A stretch of 64,000 bases of DNA, from assembly GCA_951812925.1 (NCBI GenBank), contig OX638371.1, positions 744,001-808,000 of the forward strand. Direction: 5' to 3'. Numbering within the stretch: the stretch's first letter is position 1; each line of letters starts with the position of its first letter. The stretch is from Calliopum simillimum (Eukaryota > Arthropoda > Insecta > Diptera > Lauxaniidae). The notes under the pieces are model-generated. The model had not been told where the DNA came from and did not search any database. It worked only from the letters and a program-made list of their open reading frames with translations. The position numbers and the translations under genes are program-made. This document shows positions 12,545-25,044 of this stretch, in pieces.

Positions 12545-12802
12545 TAAATACTACAACAACATACTAAAAAAAAATGTTTATCATATAAAAATTTTTAAAA
12601 TAAGTATGCAAGTTAGTTCTTTGTATGTATTCTCCTTTAACTCCTAGGAGGAGCATAGGGCCAATTAAGTTAGTTCTTTAGTACACGTAAAATATTTTAG
12701 AAAAAAATTATTAAAATCGGTTCGGTATATTTTGCAAAACAGCGATATAGATGGTTTCATATAAGCAATTTTATGTAAGTGTAAATCGAATTGAGATTAA
12801 TA

Positions 12803-13017
12803 GCCTTATCATGTATGACGAACGAATCGTTTTATTGATTTTCAAATGCTTATATCCTCCAAGTTAACAGATGATTTGACATTTATGCTTACAAACCTTA
12901 TTCTTTGAACTAAAATGAACGCTTGGGTCATAGTTAGTTCTTAATAAAAAGTTTTAATAAGTTGATATTAATGAGTGAAAATCAGTCATTTTATTCGTTC
13001 ATCATACATGATAAGGC
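12803..13017. mobile_element. Short MITE, GCCTTATC ends
   Basis: A 215-bp element has 25-bp TIRs beginning GCCTTATCATGTATGA (12803 onward, and its complement ending at 13017) with one mismatch. It is flanked by TA duplications at 12801-12802 and 13018-13019. The centre is non-coding. It is probably a Tc1/mariner-type MITE. Confidence 0.6.
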
Positions 13018-13019
13018 TA

Positions 13020-16000
13020 TAAGAAAGTGGATTTTACTCACACATGTTCATGTGACTTAAGTACTTAAGTAGTTTATATAAAATTTCATATGAAAATTTG
13101 CTGTCTATAACAAAGCTTCCAGCTGGGTGCTTTGCTCATGTTTAATTTACCACTCGGGTACAAGTGGCTCCTCACGAATGAAGGTCGCTAGAACAAGTCT
13201 TTGAAAATAAGATTTAATTTCGACACCAAATTAAATTTGTCTCAAGAAGCAGTAAGTAGTCTTAGTGGCTGCTTTTCATCTACACGATGATGAACATCAG
13301 TTTGTCTCAATTTTGTATTGCACTTTTTTGGTTTTGTTTTTTTTTTAGCTAAGCTCCCTCTGATGGCAGCCATAATCTTACCGATTTTGCAAAACTTTTT
13401 ACTTGAACTTTTGCTACTTTTAATATCTGTCCGAATAATTTACATCATCAAAATACTTAAATTCTTAATAAAGTCAATTAAATGCTGAAGAAAAAAATTA
13501 AACAATTTCTAATCTCTTGAATATCAAAAAAATTTCAAAATTTTTTTAATGCCTCAGCAGAAATTGCTATTCAAATTTTCGATAAAATCGCTTGATTAAA
13601 TTTAGTTTTTGCCTTAAATTACAAGAATGCAATAAAATGAAAATAGACAAATCTTCACATCAATTGCTATCTAATTTATTCAATAAATTCAAATTCTCTC
13701 GTCAATTTAAATATGGAATTATTATGCTGTAAATGCCAAGTTTGCAACCACAAAAAAAAAAAAAAAAAAATTTACGATAAAAGCTAGGGATGGCAGCAAT
13801 AAGCAACCAACAGCAAAATAACAACAACGGCAGGAGCAACATTCGCATCGCCAGTAATGCGACGACTACTAAAAAATTTCAAACATTAATAATAATTTAA
13901 ATTAACAAGAATACACGCCCCGTCCATTCCATCACGCCCCAATGGGGGCAGCCAAGCGCAACTGCTGCTGGCTGTTATAACAACAACAACAACCGCATCA
14001 GCAGAAAATAAGAAGATCAAACAAGAGAAATTAAAAATCGAGCATGAAGGAATGGAAAGAAAATAAAGCAAAAAAAAAAAGATACTTTCAGGAGGAGAAA
14101 AATTTGATTTTTGTTCTGTTAACTGCAACATAAATTAAATATTAAAGCCAACAACAATCAATATTAGCAATGCAAAAAAGCAACACGAAAGCAGAAAAGT
14201 TCGTCGTACTGCTTGAAAGTTACAAGTGATGGAAGAAAAGACTTACAGCAAATGCCAAAAAGTATGCAATGCATTGTATTCTGAATTGTCATTTAACTCC
14301 TTGCAGGAGCATAAGGGCAAAATAAACTTCAAGTAGCAATTGCGTATTCTGTTGTTTTGAGACTTGTTGAGCGTTATGATTTTTAACTTAAATTATGTTT
14401 TGACTTACAGGTATATAGCATTTATCCACTCTATTATATTTTCCGAAGTGACCCCCCCTCCCAATGAAATTTGTATAGAAAACTTTAACACATTGAAAAC
14501 CAGTCTTTTGAAAAAAAAGAAGGAGAACTGTAACTATAGACTGATGTCTCAGCCAAAAAAAAAAAAGGAATGATATATAACAATGAAATTATGTTATCTA
14601 ATTTCGTTCGGGCTCAGCTTTTGCACACTTTTGTGCTTGCATTTTTCACTAAATTGAATTGTTTATTTTTTTTTTCAACTTTAAAGAACTTGTTGATTTC
14701 TCACTCATTTCGTTCTAAATTCTTTTCCCCATTTTAATCAAAACAAATCGTTTCTCGTTTTGTAAACAAAGTTCACTTTACCTTCACCAGTCCTTAGCCT
14801 TTCTGCCCTTCTCAACTTTTTCAACTCTGCATGCGCTCAGCACCGCGCTTAAGCCGCAAACGCATAAATCTCGCAAATCTTAACTTTTACTAAATAAATT
14901 GAAAAACATTTTTTATTAGCTCCTAAAAGCAGGCAAAACTGTCCTGACCGCCTGCCTGCATTAGTTGTGTCCTTTTTCCTTCCGTTTGCTCTACGCCTTC
15001 TTTTTCTCCAGTGCTTTCGCAGTGCTGCTGCTGCTGCTGCTTTCTCATGATTTCAATTGATTTATAGCCATCGATTTGTTTCGCAGCGCGTTTACTGTGC
15101 GGAACCTCGACACAGTAGAGCCTAACTTTAGGCGCTGATCCCTATTTGAATTATTTTGCAACGTTTTATCGTTTGACTTCTTTGCGTTCGTTGCAAGTTT
15201 CTTGGACTGAGCTAGCAGTTATTGCAATAGAGCGCAAGTGAGATTGTGTGCGTGTGTTTACATATACAAAAACATCGGTCACCAATTGTATAGGTCAGAA
15301 TAGTTGTTGCTTTTGCTTCTCGTTTATTTGATTTCTTTTAGCTTTCATAATTTATGGCATTTAATTTGATAGCACCAGGCACTTTTTCAAAGAACGATTT
15401 AGCTGAAGTAGGATCAAGACTGGTCCTAAGATATGATTTGAAAATGAACCGTAATTTATTTTTGTCAGATAAGATTGTGGCATTCATTCTTGATGTAGGA
15501 GTGAGTATAATCTAAATTGGTTTTGCAACAATGCCTGCAGTGCAATTACTTGTGCCTAATTATAGTACAAATGTTCGAACGTCATCAAGGTTGTGGTGGT
15601 GTTGATTGCTGACAGGCTGAATAATTACGTAACAATGATTTAATGACCAGCTTGTTAATTATTCATTTTACAGGATCTAAAAATCTTTCAAATTTAGTTT
15701 TCACTTCTTGCTAAGTTTTTTTGCAGCTACAAGGAACATTAAACCTCGTGATACAGATTTTATTTTTTTTCTATTTACGCAGATTGCATATTTTTCTTCA
15801 ATTAAATCCATTCCCGACAATGTAACTTCTCAACAGCTTCCCCATAAAATGTGCGCTGTTAATCCACATTCTGTGCAATTTAACAATCCTTATAAATTTA
15901 TCTTCATTTCACACATAATTTCTTCATCATCTCGAGCATTTATTAATGTGAAGCGTTTAAAGTTCAAGCAGGCGAATAAAGCAGAGTCCATGCAGCAGCA

Positions 16001-16992
16001 GCAGCAGCTGCTAAATCTTCCTGCTACCAAGCTGCCTGGGTGTTGTTTATTTTGCCATATACGTTACACTGGTATTTAAAGTGAAAGTGAAGAGTGTTGT
16101 GTGTATGAGTGTGTGTTGCTGTGGTTGTGAACGTGTGTGAGCTGCCACTTCCGCATCCGTTTCCGACGCTGACAGCTATGTTACCACTTCTACTGCTGAT
16201 CCGGATGATGCTACTGCTATTGTTGCTTAACGATGACATTTTTATTTCTTTTTCCACAGCTCATACACTTGTCTTTGTCTCTTTGAGTGCTTCTTAAATT
16301 TTTTTTTTTATTTTTATTTTATTCTGCCATTGTGTTGGTTGCGCCATTTTCTTTCTCAATAAATTTGAAATAAAAAATTAAAAACTTTCTGAAACGTGAA
16401 GGGTTTCTTCGAAACCATTCATTCATTCATCCAATCGTTCATCCATCTGTCTGTCTTTTTGTCTTGTTTGCCACTTTTTCCACTTTATTGTTGTCTCTCA
16501 CTCTCTCTCCATGTCAATTCCATCTGTTTGCTGACGCGGTTTATCATATCCTACAGTGCAGCTTTTTGTTGTTTTTCCGTTTCCTGAAGATGGATTTGGT
16601 ACAAATATTGATTCTGTTTCTGGTATTTTATTGTTTTAACTCCGTTTCCCATCCTTTTTTTTTCGTTAACTTAATGTTAACATTGTAATTTTGTATGATA
16701 AGCTTATGGTGTTTTGTAGGATTCTTACTTAGCGAGGGGGTGTGAAAAGAAAATTAAATAATAATTTGGAGCTTATTCTGAAATAAAAAATGTCAGGAAA
16801 TTTCTCGTAGTTAAATGTGTTATGTAATTTCGAAAAGTAATTCGTCTTTCTCTTTCTTTGTTTTTATGTTTAAAAATATTTTAGGCAGTCAATCTTAAGA
16901 TACATGGAATATGCCATACGAGAGATACACCTCTTTTCTAAAATAAATACAAAACCCACACTGTCCTTTCAAATTTCTTTAACAAAGTAGTG
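13020..16992. other. Non-coding stretch with simple repeats
   Basis: No gene is supported. A poly-A run lies at about 13752-13770, a (CTG)n run at 15023-15041 and a CAG run near 15990-16005. Two phrases containing AACTCC, GGAGCATA and GGGC at 12639-12662 and 14294-14320 resemble each other. The bases at 13780-14000 and 14800-15120 are less AT-rich, but the frames through them have no recognisable protein content. Confidence 0.55.
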
Positions 16993-16995
16993 TAA

Positions 16996-17358
16996 AGGGC
17001 CGTCCACACGTGCAGTCTTACCTGCGCAAACTTAATTTGTCTACACGACACAGACAAGTACGCGCAGTTTTGAGTATACTTCATTTTTATAGAAACATGG
17101 CGTCTAGCAAAAATTTATTTTCATCTGAATTGGTTTTCTTTTGCATATTTTCCAAAATATATTCAAAAAAAAAAATTCATAATTTTCATGACAGAGCTAT
17201 CACATGCAATATAAATGCATTGGAAGAGTAAAATTTAGCCGATAGATTGTAGGCAAGGCTTGTTCGCCGTCTACACATTGCAACTTGCCTGTGCAAAGTT
17301 AGTTTGCACAACCAGTTTGCGCAGGTAAGTCTTGTACGTGGTAAGTCTTGACGGCTCT
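16996..17358. mobile_element. PIF/Harbinger-like MITE
   Basis: The 363-bp element starts AGGGCCGTCCACACGTGCAG and ends GACGGCTCT, with imperfect inverted similarity extending through the phrase TTACCTGCGCAAACT and its complement. It is flanked by TAA on both sides (16993-16995 and 17359-17361). A 3-bp TWA duplication with GGGC-type ends is characteristic of PIF/Harbinger. The reading frame starting at 17098 (MASSKNLFSS) is short, and I do not recognise it as transposase. Confidence 0.6.
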
Positions 17359-17361
17359 TAA

Positions 17362-19171
17362 GACCGATCGTTTGTAAGCTTCAGGATTTATGCGTGAGAT
17401 TCCACAATGAAATTTTGATTGGCTCGTTAATATCACAATAAGGTTTAAAATCATGACGAAAAATATTGATTTAATTTGCTTGATATTGATTTGAAAATTA
17501 TATCTCCTTTGTAAATTTTTGGTTGCTTCGGAACAAAGTCTTCAGCTGGATTTTTTTTCTAGCAATGAATAATTTCTTTCAGATTATTTTTCAATTATGT
17601 CATTGTTTTTTTATTTTTATCCTCAATTTGATAATTATTTTCTTTATTTTGTCCTTCGTTTCCTTTTTGTGCTGTCTTTATTGAACTTTCCTATTGAATT
17701 TTACAAATTAAGCTGCTAGCTTATTGGCGTTACTTCTACATTCTTCGCGTCTTCTATTTCTAAATAGATTTCTTTACTTCATTAACTTCTTCCATTTCGT
17801 TGCATACTTTAAGGGCGCTTAACATTGAAAATGCGTGCGTGTCAATAAAGAATGCAGTGACTGTGTTGGCGGTAACATCAACTCTACTCTGGCACACTAA
17901 CACACTGACGAAGAGAGAAGGTAGGTAACTTAATTTATTTGGCATATCCTCAATTTTTTAAAAATTATTTTCCTTCTACTGTTTCTTTTGCATTTTGCTT
18001 ACCATCTGTGCTGCAATCCTTTCGTCATTTTATAGGATTTATTTTTTTTCCACATTTTCCTTTTATTTTTATTATTAAGTCGTATTTGCTATGCATGCAA
18101 TATTTTTGCTAACGACGCAAAAACTGATTTTCTTCCAGTGCCCGATGAACCCTGAGTTGGACTGTGTGTGCTGGAAATAGATGAAAGAAAATGCGAAAAA
18201 GAACTCCTGCACAAAAACAAGCAAGAACATGCAACAGAACACGTAGTATGAAGTAGCGCTTGAGCGCACAGTGATACGTATAATAAGAGAAAATTTGACT
18301 TTTACTAGAAACGACTGCTATGGTGCTGTAATTCAAAGTGAAACAGTGACTTACAAGCCAAAGAACGAAAAAAACATTTCAACTCCATGCATTTTGTTCA
18401 AGTCATAAATCACTGTGGTGCCGCATTAGGGTTAACTTCGGCCGTTCAACCCATTGAGTGGCTCGCATGCAATTGTTTTTGTTGTTATTGCTGTTGTTTT
18501 TTTGTTGTTATTCTTATGTTGTGGCACAAGAAGTCTCAGTGCGCGGGCAACAGCGGCAACACAGTGAAATTGTTGCAGAAAATTGCTTTTCTTTTAGATT
18601 TTGTGTTTTGTTTCGTGTCTTGTTTTACACACAACTATCGGGTTTGTTTTTCTCTTATTGTTGCTGCCATTGTAGTAATTTTATTTTTTGTCCATTGCTG
18701 TTGTTTTTTGCTTAGTTTATTTTTAGAGCTTAATTTAACATTTTGTTTGTTGTAGTTTATATTTTGTATAGGGCACTGAGGAAGCGAAATATTGCTGGCG
18801 CAAAAATAATTGCATAAGTTTAGGCGCTAGGGCACAATTGGATTGAAACTTTAACGGAACATTGATTGCATGAGTGAACTGTTTAGCACTTGAAGTGTTC
18901 AATGATGTAGAGGAAAAAGTCAACTAAGGGGAATTAAAGTTGAGTCAAATATTTTTTATTACTTAAATACAGACTAATGCAAAATCAAAATAATGCAAAA
19001 ATAAGATTCAATTGCATTCTGTACAAGTGCTAGAATTTTAACAAAATCAACAACAAGAAATAACGAGAAGGTTCATCTATTACGAAAAGTTCATGTTATA
19101 TAGATTTTGCTAGAACCATTTAGAACATTCGTAGTCATTAACCAATTTGGAGATATTTCAGAACAAAAATT
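17362..19171. other. AT-rich non-coding stretch
   Basis: Nothing recognisable as a gene. Cys/Phe-rich frames near 18387-18755 arise from TTG/TGT-rich sequence and have no domain content. Confidence 0.5.
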
Positions 19172-19430
19172 TTTATTAAAAAACTTCTTGCAAAAAAAGT
19201 TCTGATCAGAGATCTGGATAGTGCTCGAAGAGTTCTAAAGAAAAACATTGCAACATTTTTCCAAAATATTCGTACTTTTCATTTTAATCGAAAAATCAGA
19301 AAAATTTTTGGGTTTTTCTTAAGTATGAAAATTTTATTGTAGAGGAGTTGTGGATTGCGCTCAAATAGTTCCAAAGAAAATCCTAGTAACATTTTTCCAA
19401 AATATTTGTGCTAAAAATTTTTTTGCAGTG
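19172..19430. mobile_element. Fragment of the 6-8 kb foldback family
   Basis: The segment shares the phrase GATCAGAGATCTGGATAGTG, the following GCTCGAAGAGTTCT and the phrase AATATTCGTACTT with the arm at 6510-6600. It also contains a second related module (CTCAAATAGTTCCAAAG then AACATTTTTCCAAAATATT), so two arm-like units lie in tandem. It lacks the ORF-bearing centre, so it is a partial or solo copy. Confidence 0.6.
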
Positions 19431-22400
19431 TAGGAAAATTCCCATGTGATTATTGAATTAAAAATAATTTCCCAGTAACGATAAATGCCAAGATCATTTT
19501 GTGTGAAGAAAAAGTGTATTTATAACCTTATTTATATTATTCATTTCTTACCACCTTCTTGCCGATGTTGTGTTTCGGTAATAGGTAAATTTCAGTATTT
19601 TGAAGAAAAATTTCATTCGTATTGAAGCTGTTGAAATTCAGGTAATCTTTTCTATATTTCCATTTTTAGTTGCTTTTCGCTGTATTCTTGGCTTTTTGTT
19701 CTTGTACATTTGACCATTAGTGAAATATCCGGTTAGCCTGTTCTTCCGTACAACTCAATTTACAATGCAACACAACAACAAAACGAATACCAGTCAGTTA
19801 AAGCTGAATAACTAAAAGCAGGGCTGCATTTCAGCGAACTGAAAAATTTCGACATTTACTGCATTTATGCGGCATAACTTTGTGCTGCTTATTCTCCGCG
19901 TCATATAAGTAACAGGAGTCAAACATGCTCAATGTCTCTTTTGCCGTTTACATAAGTAAGTATTTCTAATGGTGTTAGGCGATGTAATAAATCTTTCATT
20001 TACTGCAAGCCAAGGAAATCAATAAGATTATCGCTCAGTTGTTATCAAGATTGTCAGATATGCGAATCTACCTAGCAAGGCTTTCCAACGTTTCTATTTT
20101 GTAGAGTGGCCTTTGATCATGTCCTTAGTGCGGCCTTGTCTTAATGGAAGAAATATAACAGACGCAATAACGTAATCAGCGTGGTCAGCTCCAAGACAGC
20201 GATGGACGGACGTCAACTTCTCATTGTGTATTTGTCTAGTTTCTTCGCTTGGTTTCTCTTCTGTTCATTTGGCTCTTCTGGGATTATTAGGTTGCAAGGA
20301 TTTCTGGACCGTTGACTATTAGACAAATGCAGTAAAAACAACATTTCATTTGAAGTGAAGTGTATTTTTTATTTAATTTCTTTAAAATGCATATGTGTGG
20401 TATTTCAAGTGAATTTGTTCATTTGTTAAGTGTTTTTGTGATCGCTTGCCATATACATAGCTTTCACGTTGCAACTGCTTTTCGACTTTCAGTCATTCCT
20501 TCTTTTATTTTTCGATTCTTTACGATTTTTACTGATTTTTTTAAATATTTTTGAACACTGTTTTTGTGATTAACTCTTGGGTAGCATTAACTTACGAAAA
20601 ATTCATTTCAAAAAGATGATTATTTAGCAGAATGTAAATTTTATAAAAAAATCATGCCGATTGAATATGAAACTTTGAACTTTGCTTAAAGTGCTACGTT
20701 ATGGTAGTGGTAGCGCCATGTGCAGCGAAGCGTATAATTAACTATGGATGCTTAGGTTGCATGATTGGACGCTGTGTAATTGTAGTGCAATGGTTAAACT
20801 TTTGCTGAAATTGCATAACGAGTAAAATGCTTTAACTTTGAAATAACAACAAATACAAAACTAAAAACTAAGTTCTTAACATTTAAGGAACTTTACACAA
20901 CCTCCTGTACATACTTAGTAATTAACAGTTTAATAACTCTACTTAAGAGTTAAATTCTTCGGAACTTACATTAGTTTCCATAAAGAAGACCTAAATTAAA
21001 TTTTTCTCAATTTATGTTCTTTTTGTGTAAAATACAATGCTTTACATTTTAAGTACTTCAAAAAAGCTTTTTTTGTTTCAATATCACAATCATTTAAGCC
21101 ATATTTTTTTAAGAAATCATTACAATATGTTTTCACATATTGGCCATTGGAAGGGTTGAGAAGGAGTTTTTTTTGTTTTTGAGCAGCACGTGACTAACAT
21201 GCCAAATTCCATGCATTATGATGTCTTGCCTTTGAGCTTTCATCCATTATTCGATTTTCATTTTTCATTTTTATTTTTCAAATATTTTGCGAGTAATCTA
21301 ATTACAGTAGATCCTTCACACAACACAACATAATATGTACAGAGGGCGCTTCAAGTCAATCATCATAAATAAAGCGTCTCGAAGTAGCAAAAACCGAGCA
21401 AAAAACCAATGACGACAAGGTGTAATAAAAGGAGACAAAATGGTGTTAACTTTAGCCTGGCCAAAACCTAAATACCCTACACAATTTTAAAATCTGAACA
21501 AGCTATTTTCTATTTACTTTAGACAGTGTGTTAAGCTTAAAAGAAGTAGTTTATCCACACTCTTAAAGTTATCGTCTCTATAGAACTTTCTCGAACCATT
21601 CCAAGAAACTTTGTAAAATTTGTTGAAATATCCTAAACAAAGCTCAAAGTATGCAGTTTTGAAGGAGATGCCACTCCCTTTTGTCCGAATTCACCCAATT
21701 TTTTATTGTTTTTTGCTTTAGTGTACTGCCCATCAGGCATTGAAATAAGCTGCAGTAATGCCCTATTTCTGCAGTAATAACTTCAAATTTGCAGTAATAA
21801 CTTCAGAATATTGTAAAAAATTGTAATAATAATTTTCACCCAAATTCATATTACTTTGGTTTGCGTTAATCGTTGAAACTAAATACTCATTTTATTTCGT
21901 ATATAAGCGTTGTTTTAGTTGTCTTACCTCCCCAATCTGGGCTGATATGTAGCAACAACAATAGGTATTCGGCATCTCCACTTTAAACATATTTTTATAA
22001 ATGCAATAGAAGTGGAAAATAGCGAAGATGAAGATGCATTCGAAGAAAATTTCACTATTAATTTTCAATTTTAAATTGAATCATTGTCATCATATCTGTT
22101 ATTTAATGTTAATATTTAGTATTAATCACTTGAATAACCCATTCAAAAAATTTTGCTAAAAAATTGCAAATAAAAACAAAAAAAAGTTCCGCAGCAATAG
22201 CTTTTTCTTATTTCAACACCTGCTGTCCATTTTACCGAAATGTAGGGTACACGTATAAAAACAAAAGTTAAATAAATATACAACCCACCAAATTGGAATC
22301 AAATTTCAATTCAAAAGTTGCATTAAAATGAAACAACAGCAAAAAAGCAGCAACATCGAGATACCAGATCTGGCCAAAGTCCAAGTACTACAGCGACCAC

Positions 22401-23177
22401 TGTACCATTGAAATTTGAGTCGGCTTAAGGCAATCAATCTTCGTTACACTAACACCAAAAGGAACTCTTACATATTTTTTCTTCTTTTGTGTAAATTATT
22501 ATGAAATTCATTTTAAGGTAGGTGGGGGCACGAACAGCGTCAAACGGGACGGAAAGAAACTTATTATTATTCGAGGATTTATACGTAGGCACTATAAGGA
22601 TGCAGAGTAGGAAGGTTACAAAATTTATTGCCACACTGCTACACAAAATATGATAGTTTCGCATTTGAGATGGTGGGAACTACGGCTTGGAGCAGGCCAG
22701 AGTCAGCAGCAGCTGAAGACACGAAATAAATACAAAAGACATAGAAAAATTGCGCAAAATTTTGCAAATTACGGAAGTTAAAAAGTGTGCGTGTGCATGT
22801 GTGCCAAATATTTGGCTTTGTATTCATGTTACAGTGAGCGATTTTGGCAAAAATATTGACGCTTAACTAATATTTTGTGTTAACGAATACATAGAAATTC
22901 AATCGACTGTACATGCCCAAATGTAGAATAATTATAAATATAATACTTAGTATCCATTATGGTGATTTTTTTTTTTTTACTTTTAAATATGAAAGAAAAT
23001 GTCTGGTGCAAGAAGCTTGTAATAACAATATTTACTCGATTAAAAATAATAATATTTTTTAAGCCCAAAATAATTTTTTTTTTAACTCAGAGACAAAACT
23101 TTTATTAAACCAACAAAAATATTTAATGGGTAAATCTCGGAAAAATGTACCAACACATGCCTTATTTTGTCCCCAAC
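19431..23177. other. AT-rich non-coding stretch
   Basis: No gene, RNA gene or clear transposon was found. Short frames such as the one near 20360-20554 are Phe-rich and uninformative. Confidence 0.5.
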
Positions 23178-23179
23178 TA

Positions 23180-24081
23180 TTGGGTGTACAACTTAAAAAC
23201 CGGAATTTTTTAGCGAAATTTGATGCTTTATTGTGGAAAAATGTTACAATATATTTTATTCAAGGTATTGTCCATTGGAAGCTACAACATTTCCCCATCT
23301 TTCAGGCAATTTATGAATTCCATCCCAAAAAAATTGCGCCGGCTTGGCGGCCAAAAATGAATCGAGCCAATTTTCGATATCTTGAACTTAAGTGAACCGT
23401 ATTCCTGATAGGGCATTCTGCATTGATCGGAACAAATGGTAGTCTGATGGTGCAAGGTCTGGACTATAAAGCGGGTGAGGCAAAATTTCCCATCCGTTGT
23501 TTTCCGTTGTTTTCCAGGTAATTTTTGACTGGGGCACCAATATGTGGCCGAGCGTTATCGTGGTGGAAAATGATTGACTCGTGTCTGGTCGCATACGTTG
23601 GCCGCTCTGCCTGGATTTTCTGCTTCAATCGGATCAATTGTTGACGATAGAGTTGAGCATTAATGGTTTGGCCACAGCTCATAATGGATCACACCAAGCT
23701 GGTCCTGACCAGGACGTTCTTTGCCTTTGACATCAAAATCACCACTTTTAAACCGTCGAAACCACTCACGACAGCTTGATTCAGCTGGAGCACAGTCCCC
23801 ATAAACTTATACAAGCAAACTATGACTTTCCGCAGCAGTTTTCTTTGCAAAAAAATGACCCAACAGAACCTCCCGCAAATGCTGTCTTTTTCTCCAATTT
23901 TCGAAGTTATTCATCGTGAAAAATAATAATGATGCACACAAGATAAAATTGTTTTGTTGACTGATTTTGACAGCTGTCAAATGTACCTTCAAAATGACAT
24001 ATATATAAAGTTCGAGCTTTCTCGATATTTGTTAGTACGGACATCCGCCGTCAAATTCCGGTTTTTAAGTTGTACACCCAA
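23180..24081 (-). mobile_element. Internally deleted mariner element (mauritiana type)
   Basis: The 902-bp element has TIRs beginning TTGGGTGTACAACTTAAAAA at 23180 and its complement ending at 24081, flanked by TA (23178-23179 and 24082-24083). Full mariners are about 1.3 kb, so about 400 bp is missing. Both ends are intact and could still be recognised by a related transposase. The transposase remnant is on the minus strand and is described separately. Confidence 0.85.
23256..23914 (-). pseudogene. Mariner transposase remnant, DD34D
   Basis: Reading leftward from ATG at 23914, the N-terminus (MNNFENWRKRQHLREV, then KKTAAESHSLL) and a GDFDV segment match the DNA-binding region of mauritiana-subfamily mariner transposases. 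After KERP the sequence jumps directly to the middle of the catalytic core (GVIHYEL), so about 130 codons including the first catalytic Asp are deleted. Downstream, the second Asp motif (HHDNARPH), the third (YSPDLAPSDYHLF) and the C-terminus (WDGIHKLPERW, ending at the TAA at 23256-23258) are present in different frames. An in-frame stop follows SLLV at about 23807. With the deletion, a nonsense codon and at least two frameshifts it cannot encode active enzyme. Confidence 0.85.
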
Positions 24082-24083
24082 TA

Positions 24084-25042
24084 TTTTTTTATTTTTCTAT
24101 TAACGGATGATATAGAGTATGACGGCTTTAATTTCTGGAACCTTTTTCAAAAATTAACAAAAACTTTTAGGGTTGCCAGATGTTTTTTTTTTAAGTTTCA
24201 GTAAAACAATTTAATTTAAAAAATTTAAATAAAATTTTGGTTCCAAAACATTTAAATATACCTTTTAAAAATCCAACATAAACTTATAGTGTTGTTTTCG
24301 AAAATTTATTTTGAATCTAACTTTTTTTGACTTAATTTAAGTTTTTGGTTTCAGAAACTCACAGATAAAAATGTATGTTGCATTTTTGAAAAGTTTATTT
24401 AAGTGTTTTAAGACTAAATTTATTTTTTTTTTAAACGTTACAAAAACAACCCGAGTGGCAACACCGAAACTTTTGTAAAATTTTAAAAAAGTTTATCTGA
24501 GCGTTTCTAAAACTAAAAATTCAAATTTAGTCAAAAAAATAAGAATTATATAAGATATTCGAAATTAATCAGATGGCAACCCTGAAAACTTGTGCTGTAT
24601 TTTTAAAAATAATATATGTTATAAGGGTCTTAAGACTAAATATTTATTTTTTTTTTTTAAAATGGTTTAAACAAAAGTTACAAGGAAAAACCAGGAGGGT
24701 TACTAAGCGAAGCTTGACTAAGCGGAGAATGACGAAATGTTGGAAAAACATTAATATCACTATGATAATAGCAATTATTTTTTAAAAAGTGTAAACTAGT
24801 GGATAATTCTTCTAATTGTTTATTGATTTAATTACATAAAGATAAAGTAATATGAAAAAATCCAACGCGGACTTGCTTTTTTTACAAAATTTTTAAATTT
24901 AGAAAATAAAAAAACCACTAACACTCACTATCGAAAAATCAAAACTAACTGAGCTGAAAAAGAACTGAGTTCTCAAAAAAATTACATTTAGAATAAGAAA
25001 AACTAAGCGGAGATAGTCTAAAATGAGGGATCAACTTCGATG
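24084..25042. other. AT-rich stretch with weak repeated phrases
   Basis: Phrases such as GGGTTGCCAGATG (24172), GTGGCAACACCG (24453) and GATGGCAACCCTG (24573) recur every 100-280 bp, each followed by poly-T, suggesting a degenerate tandem structure. The phrase ACTAAGCGGAGA occurs near 24717 and 25003. No gene is supported. Confidence 0.35.
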
Positions 25043-25044
25043 TA

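Noticed and set aside
18387..18755. Membrane-like Cys/Phe/Val-rich frame
   Set aside because: Arises from TTG/TGT/TTT-rich sequence. The hydrophobicity is compositional.
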